NCBI GenBank assembly: GCA_036274495.1
Contig: DASUFP010000015.1
Coordinates: forward strand, 1-14,262
Source: DASUFP01 sp036274495
Lineage (GTDB): Bacteria > Bacteroidota > Bacteroidia > AKYH767-A > OLB10
Direction of reading: 5' to 3'
Length of the DNA stretch: 14,262 nucleotides
Shown here: positions 8,082 to 14,262 of the stretch, piece by piece
Numbering within the stretch: position 1 is the first letter of the stretch
Layout of the letters: every line of letters begins with the position of its first letter
The notes under the pieces: model-generated
Seen by the model: the letters and a program-made list of their open reading frames with translations, nothing else
Database searches by the model: none
What the model was told of the DNA's origin: nothing
Made by a program: the position numbers and the translations under genes

Positions 8082-8095
8082 GTGACCTCGATCAC
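8082..8095. promoter_or_regulatory. Crp/Fnr-type operator GTGA-N6-TCAC
   Basis: GTGACCTCGATCAC has the perfect GTGA-N6-TCAC core of the Crp/Fnr superfamily operator (full Crp consensus TGTGA-N6-TCACA; only the outermost base of each half differs). Its centre, 8088.5, is about 41.5 bases upstream of the start predicted from the peroxidase -7 box. That is the spacing of class II activation in Crp/Fnr systems. It is about 116 bases upstream of the predicted desaturase start. The regulator and its signal are not in the window. Confidence 0.45.
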
Positions 8096-8129
8096 CAGGA
8101 ATGAAATTATTTAAATTATTGTTTATCAA

Positions 8130-8144
8130 CATATTAACAATATG
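8130..8144. repeat. Inverted repeat CATATT-AAC-AATATG in the divergent control region
   Basis: Two perfect 6-base arms flank AAC. The repeat lies between the Crp/Fnr-like site and the desaturase promoter, centred about 68 bases upstream of the predicted desaturase transcription start. It could be an operator for the desaturase unit or a chance palindrome in AT-rich sequence. Confidence 0.3.
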
Positions 8145-8192
8145 GATTGGATAAAATAAAAGGCCGGGGGAACCCTGATCATGCCATTTAGC

Positions 8193-8200
8193 TACCTTTG
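8193..8200 (+). promoter_or_regulatory. -7 promoter box (TACCTTTG) for the desaturase-DedA unit
   Basis: TACCTTTG is an exact TAnnTTTG match, 30 bases before ATG 8231, implying a conventional leader of about 25 bases. No TTG is present at the ideal -33 distance. Confidence 0.6.
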
Positions 8201-8230
8201 TCCAAAATTCATTAAAGATTAATTCATTAC

Positions 8231-9337
8231 ATGTCCAAAAAGGTAAAATTCAGGAACAGGTCATCGGCAGATTTTGTAGCGGAGCTAAACAGCAGCATTG
8301 ATGCATACTTTACTGAAAACGGTATTTCCAAGAAAGGCAATTTCCTGATGGCAGTTAAAATTGTCTTTTTCATGACACTTTTTTTCGGTACTTATTCGCT
8401 TATCTACATAGCAGGGGATTCCATAGTGCTTTCACTTGCCATTTGGATGTTCCTTGGATTTTGTACTGCATTTGTAGGGTTCAATATTGCACACGATGCT
8501 GTACACGGATCCGTATCATCAAATAAATGGATAAATAAAATTTTAGGGTATACTTTTAATCTGGCCGGCACGAATAAGTATATGTGGAAAATTATGCACA
8601 ATGTAATCCACCACACGTATACCAATATTCCGGGTCACGATGAGGATCTTGAACCGGTAGGATTGATTCGTTTATCGACCGATAACAAACTCCGTAAAAT
8701 TCACCGTCATCAGCACTGGTATGCCTATGTGCTCTATTCATTTACTTCTCTTTCGTGGGTTATCAAAAAGGACTTCATGACCTTTTTCAAAAAGAAGATC
8801 GGGAATTATGAAAACAAAAAACATCCGGCCCGTGAATATGTCATTCTCATAGGAAGCAAGTTGCTTTACGGTGCTGCATTTCTGTTATTACCCATGCTCT
8901 ATTCGGGAGCTTCCTGGTGGTTATGTTTATCAGGATTTGTTGTTATGCATCTTGCTCAGGGTCTTACGCTGGCAGTAGTATTTCAGCTTGCGCACGTAGT
9001 TGAAGGCCCTATGTTTCCGAAACCTGATACCAACGGAGATATGGCAGAGAACTGGACTGTGCATCAGCTGCAAACAACTGCTAATTTTTCAAGAAAGAGT
9101 TTTTTAGCCTACTGGTTTTTCGGCGGACTTAATTTTCAGGTAGAGCACCATTTATATCCTGATATCTGCCATATACACTATCCGGAAATTGCTCCCATTG
9201 TAAAAGCCACCTCCGAGGCCTATGGGCTCGAATATCAGGAGTATCGTACCATGTGGCAGGCCATCCGATCGCATACCAGGATGCTTCGCATTTTCGGTAA
9301 ATACGAAACCGTTCCTGAGCAAAGACTTTCAGCCTAA
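8231..9337 (+). CDS. Membrane fatty acid desaturase (front-end, acyl-CoA/acyl-lipid type)
   Basis: This 368-residue di-iron membrane enzyme inserts a cis double bond into fatty acyl chains using O2 and an electron donor. All three histidine boxes are present: H88-D-A-V-H92, H123-N-V-I-H127-H128 and Q303-V-E-H306-H307. The glutamine opening the third box is typical of front-end (Delta5/Delta6-like) desaturases. The N-terminal cytochrome b5 domain of eukaryotic members is absent, so the electron donor must be separate. Hydrophobic pairs lie near residues 42-85 and 205-255, on either side of the second-box region, as expected for the four-helix fold. Regioselectivity and carrier (CoA, ACP or lipid) cannot be read from sequence. 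ATG 8231 follows a good -7 box. The DedA gene begins 14 bases after the stop and is probably co-transcribed, linking acyl unsaturation to membrane lipid handling. No Shine-Dalgarno sequence is visible. Confidence 0.93.
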   Translation: MSKKVKFRNRSSADFVAELNSSIDAYFTENGISKKGNFLMAVKIVFFMTLFFGTYSLIYIAGDSIVLSLAIWMFLGFCTAFVGFNIAHDAVHGSVSSNKWINKILGYTFNLAGTNKYMWKIMHNVIHHTYTNIPGHDEDLEPVGLIRLSTDNKLRKIHRHQHWYAYVLYSFTSLSWVIKKDFMTFFKKKIGNYENKKHPAREYVILIGSKLLYGAAFLLLPMLYSGASWWLCLSGFVVMHLAQGLTLAVVFQLAHVVEGPMFPKPDTNGDMAENWTVHQLQTTANFSRKSFLAYWFFGGLNFQVEHHLYPDICHIHYPEIAPIVKATSEAYGLEYQEYRTMWQAIRSHTRMLRIFGKYETVPEQRLSA

Positions 9338-9351
9338 GCGGTCGATCTTTT

Positions 9352-9984
9352 ATGGATATCATTAAAGCGCTTATTGACTTTATCCTTCACATTGATGAAC
9401 ATCTTGTGGAGTTGTCAAATACCTACGGAATATGGATTTACGCCATATTATTTTTAATCGTTTTTTGTGAAACAGGGCTTGTGGTAACACCATTTCTTCC
9501 CGGCGATTCGTTGTTATTTGCCGCAGGAGCGATAGCCGCACTACCCGGTTCTGCATTAAATATTGTTTTATTAACAGTTGTATTAATGGTTGCAGCCATC
9601 ATAGGCGACTCGGTAAACTATCAGATAGGGAAACTGATAGGGACAAAAGTTTTCACACGTGATTACCGGTTCATCAAACAGGAACATCTGCAAAAAACAC
9701 GTTTGTTCTATGAAAAACACGGTGGAAAAACCATTATTTATGCCAGGTTTATTCCTATTATCAGAACTTTTGCGCCTTTTGTTGCCGGTGTCGGAATAAT
9801 GAAATATTCCCGGTTTATCACCTTCAATATTGCAGGAGCTGTGTTATGGGTATTATTGTTTTTGGGTGCGGGATATGTTTTTGGAAATTTACCGGTAATA
9901 CGTCATAATTTCAGCCTGGTAATAATGGTCATCATTGCCATATCTCTAATACCGGTGGCCTGGGGAATTCTCAAAAAGAATTAA
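9352..9984 (+). CDS. DedA-family membrane protein (VTT domain lipid transporter)
   Basis: This 210-residue inner-membrane protein has about five or six hydrophobic segments, including re-entrant-type regions. DedA proteins help maintain membrane potential and drug resistance, and several act as flippases recycling undecaprenyl phosphate or phosphatidylethanolamine. Conserved charged residues line up in spacing with those essential in E. coli YqjA/YghB: E40, D52 (in F-L-P-G-D), R132 and R138 (in A-R-F-I-P-I-I-R-T). The G-D-S-V-N-Y segment near 85-90 and the C-terminal A-G-A-V-L-W near 161-166 are also family-typical. It starts 14 bases after the desaturase and lacks a promoter of its own, so it is likely the second gene of that operon. 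The substrate lipid is not determinable. Confidence 0.92.
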   Translation: MDIIKALIDFILHIDEHLVELSNTYGIWIYAILFLIVFCETGLVVTPFLPGDSLLFAAGAIAALPGSALNIVLLTVVLMVAAIIGDSVNYQIGKLIGTKVFTRDYRFIKQEHLQKTRLFYEKHGGKTIIYARFIPIIRTFAPFVAGVGIMKYSRFITFNIAGAVLWVLLFLGAGYVFGNLPVIRHNFSLVIMVIIAISLIPVAWGILKKN

Positions 9985-9993
9985 GTTTATTAC

Positions 9994-10008
9994 CCTGCAT
10001 ATCGCAGG
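9994..10008 (+). terminator. Possible weak hairpin after the desaturase-DedA unit
   Basis: CCTGC (9994-9998) and GCAGG (10004-10008) form a 5-bp GC-rich stem with a 5-base loop, ten bases after the DedA stop codon. Two more base pairs are possible past a bulged C. No T-run follows, so it is not a standard intrinsic terminator, but it is the only structure found between this unit and the next. Confidence 0.25.
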
Positions 10009-10121
10009 TAAACCAATTATCTTCAGGATTGCTCTCTTCCGGCTAATAGCAGTCTGCTGGAATATGTTCAACAGCTGTCCCCATTTAATGTGGCAATACA
10101 ATAAAAATAATCCAGTTGTAG

Positions 10122-10129
10122 TATTTTCG
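10122..10129 (+). promoter_or_regulatory. Near-consensus -7 box (TATTTTCG) for the amidohydrolase gene
   Basis: TATTTTCG differs from TAnnTTTG at one base and lies 20 bases before ATG 10150, a normal leader length. The 165-base gap after DedA also favours a separate promoter here. Confidence 0.4.
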
Positions 10130-10149
10130 TACCTCAATAAAATCACTTT

Positions 10150-13100
10150 ATGAGAATTACCTCTTTAACCTTGTCAGCTTTGCTTTTTATTTCAACGGCA
10201 GCACATTCCCAAAAAAAAGAAAACAGTACTAAATGGGATGTATCCAATCCTCCTACTCCGTATAAGGAAACTTCATTTGATGTTACTGAAGGTACGTGGA
10301 TGAATCTGGATGTGAGTCCTGATGGCAAACAGATTGTGTTTGATCTGCTGGGCGATATTTATATTATGCCCGTTACGGGTGGCACTGCAACAGCATTACG
10401 TACGGGTATTCCATTTGAAGTACAACCAAGATTTAGTCCCGACGGATCAAAAATTTCATTCACTTCTGACGCCAATGGTGGCGATAACATCTGGATCATG
10501 GATAAGGATGGTTCAAATGCGCATGCCGTAACAAAAGAGCGGTTCAGGTTACTGAACAATGCTGTTTGGACCAGAGACGGCAACTATTTAATAGCGAGGA
10601 AGCATTTCACCTCCACCCGTTCACTTGGTGCAGGTGAATTGTGGATGTATCATACTTCAGGCGGCGAGGGTATTCAGCTGACGAAACGGAAAAATGATCA
10701 GCAGGATTTAGGAGAACCTGCCATTTCAAGTGACGGCAAATCTGTATATTTCAGTGAAGATGTTTATCCGGGTGGCTATTTTCAATACAACAAAGACCCC
10801 AACTCCCAAATTTACGCTATCAAGAATTATGAATTTGCAACCGGATTAACGCAGGTTGTTACAGGCGGTGCCGGCGGCGCCGTTCGTCCGCAGCCTTCAC
10901 CTGACGGAAAACTGCTGGCATTTGTGAGAAGGGTTCATGAAAAGTCGGTTCTGTACATACGCAATCTTGCCAGTGGCGAAGAATGGCCGGTATATGACAG
11001 ACTCTCAAAAGATCAGCAGGAAGCCTGGGCAATTTTCGGAGTCTATACCAACTTTGCCTGGCTGCCCGATAACATGCATATTATTATTTGGTCAGAAGGT
11101 AAAATCCAAAATATAAATATTAACGATTACAGTGTTGCTACAATTCCCTTTAAAGTAAAGTGCAACATAAAAATTGCTGAAGCACTTCATTGTAAAAACG
11201 AAGCTGCACCGGATAGTTTTGAAGTGAAGGCCATTCGTCAGGCTGTTACTTCACCTGACGGAAAAATTTTAGTCTTTAACGGTGCAGGTAAACTTTGGAA
11301 GAAGGACCTTCCGGATGGCAAACCGACACGACTTACAAATGCTGACGAACTGGAGTTTGAACCCTCTTTTTCCAGGGATGGAAAACAATTAGTGTACGTT
11401 ACCTGGAGTGATACAGCCAAAGGATCCATTATGGTTAAAGCAATTGATAAGGGCACAACAGCGACCCGCATCAGTAAAGAAAAAGGCATTTACAGAACAC
11501 CTGCCTTTTCACCTGACGGCAAATTTATAATCTATCAAAAAGAAGATGGTAACGATCATCAGGGATATACTTTCTGTTCAAACCCCGGGATTTATATCCT
11601 GGACAGAAGTAAAGGAACTGCAACGTTGATTACCACTGATGGAGCCAGTCCGGTTTATGCTGAGGATGGAAAAAGAATTTTTCTGTTCAATGACAAAGGT
11701 GACAAGAAAACACTTTCGAGTGTTGATTTGAATGGCAAAGACGAACGCATTCACTTTGTTTCAAAATATGCGAAATCCATAGTACCAAGTCCCGACAATA
11801 AATGGGTTGCCTTTACCGATTTATTTAAAGTATATGTGATGCCGTTTCCACCGGCCGGTCTTGAGACGGATCTTGGGTCAGGTACCAAAGCTATACCTGT
11901 TGCCAGAACTACACGCGACGGGGGTATCAGTGTGCATTGGTCAGGAGATTCCAATGTGCTTCACTGGACTTCCGGAGATGAATATTTCAGTGACAATCTG
12001 AATACACGCTTTGCCTTTTTGCCGGGAGCTCCGGATACACTTCCATTACCCGATTCAACAGGGATGAAAATTGGTTTAGTATTAGCATCCGATAAACCTG
12101 AAGGAATGATTGCATTTAAAGGCGCAAGGATTATCACAATGAACAAAAAAGATGAGGTGATAGAAAATGGAGTTGTTGTGGTTGAACGGAATAAAATTAT
12201 TGCTGTTGGAAAACAATCGGAAGTTACCATACCCAAAGGATGCAAAATTGTTGATGTCACCGGAAAAACCATTATGCCGGGCCTAGTTGATGTACATGCC
12301 CACCTGGGTACATTCAGACAGGGATTAAGCCCACAGCAACAATGGAGTTATTTTGCGAATCTGGCCTACGGCGTTACTACCACTCACGATCCTTCCTCCA
12401 ACACAGAAATGGTTTTTTCGCAATCGGAAATGGTTAAGGCTGGAGTGATGACAGGACCCAGGATATTTTCAACCGGCTGGATTCTGTACGGCGCCGAAGG
12501 TGATTTTAAAGCAGTAATCGATTCACTGGATGATGCACGATCGGCGATTAAACGCACGACCGATTTCGGCGCTTTTTCGGTGAAGAGTTACAACCAGCCA
12601 CGCCGCGATCAGCGGCAGCAGGTGATAGAAGCAGCCCGAAGAATGCATGTGAATGTGGTACCGGAAGGCGGGTCCTTCTTTTTTCACAATATGACAATGA
12701 TAATGGATGGTCATACCGGCATAGAACATAACATACCGGTATCGCATTTATACAATGACGTTATAAATCTTTGGTCGCATTCAGGAACCGGCTACACCCC
12801 TACCCTGATTGTTTGTTACGGAGCCATGATGGGAGAAAATTATTTTTATCAGAAGGACAGTATCTGGACCAACAAAAAACTATTGACTTTCACTCCCCGT
12901 TCGGTTATTGACTCCCGCTCAAGGCATCGTGAAATGATACCGGATCTGGAATTTGATGCCGGATTTATGGAAGTATCCCGTTCCTGTAAAGCGCTGAGTG
13001 ATGCAGGTGTAAAAGTAAACCTTGGTGCACACGGTCAGTTGCAGGGATTAGGAGCGCACTGGGAATTATGGATGTTGAGCATGGGAGGCATGTCGAACAT

Positions 13101-13398
13101 GCAGGCGTTAAAGTGTGCTACCATAAACGGGGCATCCTATATTGGAATGGATCAGGAGATAGGTTCACTTGAAAAGGGAAAACTTGCTGATTTGATTGTA
13201 TTGGAAAAAAACCCACTGGAAAATATCAGGAATTCAGATTCAGTAGTGCTGACAATGGTAAATGGCAGACTTTACGATTGCTCAACCATGAATCAAACAG
13301 GGAATTATTCGATCAACAGGTTACCGTTTTATTTTGAAGGAAATAAGGCTGGAGCACCCTTTGACTGGCATATGACCGGGGACAGCGATGGAGATTAG
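10150..13398 (+). CDS. Exported PD40 beta-propeller/amidohydrolase fusion protein
   Basis: This 1082-residue exported protein has an N-terminal TolB/Tricorn-like propeller and a C-terminal amidohydrolase barrel. Residues 1-21 are a signal peptide (ending A-A-H-S-Q). PD40/WD40-like repeats, each marked by S-P-D-G-K or a close variant, occur near 56, 96, 193, 250, 368, 408, 454 and 547. The amidohydrolase spans about 645-1047: metal motif H716-A-H718, candidate bridging K812 (S-V-K-S-Y), and H860 in G-I-E-H. The C-terminal segment G-S-L-E-K-G-K-L-A-D-L-I-V-L (1005-1018) is typical of imidazolonepropionase-like enzymes. The strand-5 histidine and strand-8 aspartate of standard amidohydrolases are not obvious: those places read V-P-E-G-G and L-G-A-H-G-Q. 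The fusion is a known architecture, but the substrate is unknown; a peptide or other small amide is possible. The gene ends one base before the convergent thioesterase stop. Confidence 0.9.
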   Translation: MRITSLTLSALLFISTAAHSQKKENSTKWDVSNPPTPYKETSFDVTEGTWMNLDVSPDGKQIVFDLLGDIYIMPVTGGTATALRTGIPFEVQPRFSPDGSKISFTSDANGGDNIWIMDKDGSNAHAVTKERFRLLNNAVWTRDGNYLIARKHFTSTRSLGAGELWMYHTSGGEGIQLTKRKNDQQDLGEPAISSDGKSVYFSEDVYPGGYFQYNKDPNSQIYAIKNYEFATGLTQVVTGGAGGAVRPQPSPDGKLLAFVRRVHEKSVLYIRNLASGEEWPVYDRLSKDQQEAWAIFGVYTNFAWLPDNMHIIIWSEGKIQNININDYSVATIPFKVKCNIKIAEALHCKNEAAPDSFEVKAIRQAVTSPDGKILVFNGAGKLWKKDLPDGKPTRLTNADELEFEPSFSRDGKQLVYVTWSDTAKGSIMVKAIDKGTTATRISKEKGIYRTPAFSPDGKFIIYQKEDGNDHQGYTFCSNPGIYILDRSKGTATLITTDGASPVYAEDGKRIFLFNDKGDKKTLSSVDLNGKDERIHFVSKYAKSIVPSPDNKWVAFTDLFKVYVMPFPPAGLETDLGSGTKAIPVARTTRDGGISVHWSGDSNVLHWTSGDEYFSDNLNTRFAFLPGAPDTLPLPDSTGMKIGLVLASDKPEGMIAFKGARIITMNKKDEVIENGVVVVERNKIIAVGKQSEVTIPKGCKIVDVTGKTIMPGLVDVHAHLGTFRQGLSPQQQWSYFANLAYGVTTTHDPSSNTEMVFSQSEMVKAGVMTGPRIFSTGWILYGAEGDFKAVIDSLDDARSAIKRTTDFGAFSVKSYNQPRRDQRQQVIEAARRMHVNVVPEGGSFFFHNMTMIMDGHTGIEHNIPVSHLYNDVINLWSHSGTGYTPTLIVCYGAMMGENYFYQKDSIWTNKKLLTFTPRSVIDSRSRHREMIPDLEFDAGFMEVSRSCKALSDAGVKVNLGAHGQLQGLGAHWELWMLSMGGMSNMQALKCATINGASYIGMDQEIGSLEKGKLADLIVLEKNPLENIRNSDSVVLTMVNGRLYDCSTMNQTGNYSINRLPFYFEGNKAGAPFDWHMTGDSDGD

Positions 13399-13399
13399 T

Positions 13400-13915
13400 T
13401 CAATCCTTAATAAACAGCGCTTTCAGTTCGGTAGCGTCATCGGGCTTCATTTTACCGGCCAGAATCAAACTTAACTGTCTGCGGCGCAGTGCTCCGTCGT
13501 AGCGGGCTTTTTCTTCATCTGATTCCGGAACCAGCAGCGGAACATTAATAGGATTCCCTACCTGGTCAACTGCTACAAATGTATAGATGGCCTCATTTAC
13601 TTTCCGGCGTTCGCCGGATACATTATTTTCGACCCATACATCAATAAACACCTCCATGGATGAACTAAAAGATCGGGAGACTTTGGCCTGAAGGGTAACT
13701 ATTTCCCCCAATCTGATGGGTTGATTAAAGGATACGTTATTCACAGATGCAGTTACCACCACCCTGCTGCAGTGCCGGTGCGCAGCTATCGCCGCACAGA
13801 TATCCATCCAATGCAACAGTCTGCCACCCATGAGATTTCCCAGCGTGTTTGTGTCGTTCGGAAGTACAATTTCAGTATTGATGCAAACTGAATCTGAGGG
13901 AGTTTTCGATTTCAT
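13400..13915 (-). CDS. Hotdog-fold acyl-CoA thioesterase (YciA/BACH type)
   Basis: This 171-residue cytoplasmic enzyme is predicted to hydrolyse acyl-CoA to free acid and CoA. The single hotdog domain (about 12-128) carries P-N-D-T-N-T-L-G-N-L-M-G-G at 19-31 and H-W-M-D at 35-38, the family signatures holding the catalytic Asn/Asp region, followed by V-S-F-N-Q-P (61-66) and the strand A-I-Y-T-F-V-A-V-D (109-117). A charged helical tail (about 130-171) follows. Known YciA/BACH enzymes are hexamers with broad or long-chain acyl preference; the preference here is unknown. No ATG, GTG or TTG lies between ATG 13915 and the conserved motif, so this start is firm. A perfect -7 box ends only four bases before it. 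It is divergent from trpG/pabA and convergent on the amidohydrolase gene with a one-base gap. Confidence 0.92.
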   Translation of the reverse strand: MKSKTPSDSVCINTEIVLPNDTNTLGNLMGGRLLHWMDICAAIAAHRHCSRVVVTASVNNVSFNQPIRLGEIVTLQAKVSRSFSSSMEVFIDVWVENNVSGERRKVNEAIYTFVAVDQVGNPINVPLLVPESDEEKARYDGALRRRQLSLILAGKMKPDDATELKALFIKD

Positions 13916-13919
13916 GCCC

Positions 13920-13927
13920 CAAAGATA
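13920..13927 (-). promoter_or_regulatory. -7 promoter box (TATCTTTG) abutting the thioesterase start
   Basis: The minus strand reads TATCTTTG from 13927 to 13920, an exact TAnnTTTG match. Only GGGC separates it from ATG 13915. A transcript started from this box would be leaderless or carry at most a few untranslated bases. Confidence 0.5.
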
Positions 13928-14000
13928 GGATAAAAGTTAACGTACTTATAGCCTGTATTTTACGGCGGTTTAGTACATTCACACCAGTAAACCTTCAACA

Positions 14001-14262
14001 ATGATTTTGCTGGTCGATAATTACGATTCGTTCACATTTAATTTATATCATTTGTTATCTTATTTATCTGCTGAACAGGTTAAGGTAATTCGCAATGATG
14101 CCATCGCATCAGAAAGAACCGAAGATTACTCCAGAGTGGTACTTTCACCGGGTCCCGGATTGCCAAAGCAAGCCGGACAGCTAACTAAACTTATTGAAAC
14201 CATCTCATACAAGATCCCGGTTCTGGGCGTTTGTTTAGGTCATCAGGCCATTTGCGAAGTGC
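14001..14262 (+). CDS. trpG: Anthranilate/aminodeoxychorismate synthase glutamine amidotransferase subunit, N-terminal part
   Basis: The frame opens at ATG 14001 and runs off the window after 87 codons. It encodes a class I glutamine amidotransferase: M-I-L-L-V-D-N-Y-D-S-F-T-F-N-L at the N-terminus, S-P-G-P-G at 49-53, and the nucleophile motif G-V-C78-L-G-H-Q-A-I. These are hallmarks of TrpG/PabA, which release ammonia from glutamine for anthranilate or 4-amino-4-deoxychorismate synthesis. The sequence cannot separate TrpG from PabA, and many bacteria use one protein for both; a neighbouring trpE or pabB beyond the edge would decide. It is divergent from the thioesterase gene across 85 bases. 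No clear Shine-Dalgarno sequence or perfect -7 box precedes it. Confidence 0.93.
   Translation, partial: MILLVDNYDSFTFNLYHLLSYLSAEQVKVIRNDAIASERTEDYSRVVLSPGPGLPKQAGQLTKLIETISYKIPVLGVCLGHQAICEV

Noticed and set aside
131..8121. The 11-mer TTAAATTATTG occurs both at 131-141 and at 8111-8121, each in a divergent promoter region.
   Set aside because: The word is AT-rich, and its distance to the nearby -7 box differs greatly between the two sites (a few bases versus about 70), so a shared operator is not supported.
10143..13398. Several open frames of 60-100 codons antisense to, or out of frame within, the large genes.
   Set aside because: They lie entirely or almost entirely inside well-supported genes and encode no recognisable motifs, as expected for chance open frames.
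3394..13915. A dedicated lipid-remodelling cluster made of YhhN, desaturase, DedA and acyl-CoA thioesterase.
   Set aside because: These genes sit in at least three separate transcription units, on both strands, interspersed with protease, peroxidase and amidohydrolase genes. There is no evidence beyond proximity.
13974..13981. TACATTCA as a possible -7 box for trpG/pabA.
   Set aside because: Two mismatches to TAnnTTTG; the position is plausible, but the match is too weak to report as a feature.

Overview
This window looks like ordinary chromosomal DNA of a member of the Bacteroidota. The signs are a secreted M4 metalloprotease with a C-terminal type IX secretion sorting domain, a TonB-dependent receptor with a carboxypeptidase-like regulatory domain, signal peptides ending in A/G-Q, several perfect copies of the Bacteroidota -7 promoter motif TAnnTTTG at the right distance and strand, and an almost complete lack of Shine-Dalgarno sequences. 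I cannot place it below phylum. I see no mobile elements, CRISPR arrays, tRNA or rRNA genes, and no stretch over 300 bases without a gene.

Layout. At the left edge is the first 20 codons of a leftward secreted protein (1-62). Divergent from it is a two-gene rightward unit: a small secreted carboxypeptidase-regulatory-domain protein (159-815) and an outer-membrane TonB-dependent receptor (849-3410). The receptor collides tail to tail with a leftward lysoplasmalogenase-like (YhhN) membrane protein (3394-4122). Next come a rightward thermolysin-like T9SS protease (4319-6955), which shares its last four bases with a leftward di-haem cytochrome c peroxidase/MauG-like lipoprotein (6952-8046). A 184-base divergent control region then leads into a fatty acid desaturase (8231-9337) and a DedA-family lipid transporter (9352-9984), probably one operon. 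A large periplasmic PD40 beta-propeller/amidohydrolase fusion (10150-13398) follows, abutting a leftward hotdog acyl-CoA thioesterase (13400-13915). The right edge holds the first 87 codons of a TrpG/PabA-type glutamine amidotransferase (14001-14262).

How the genes relate. Most are individual housekeeping or envelope genes rather than one pathway. Membrane-lipid functions recur (desaturase, DedA, YhhN, acyl-CoA thioesterase), but they lie in separate transcription units, so I do not claim a system. I found no convincing undescribed multi-gene system. The most interesting signals are regulatory: -7 boxes lying only 4-6 bases before start codons, which implies leaderless or near-leaderless mRNAs and is firmest for the thioesterase; a Crp/Fnr-type palindrome at class II activator geometry upstream of the peroxidase gene; and three consecutive convergent gene pairs with no space at all for terminators.
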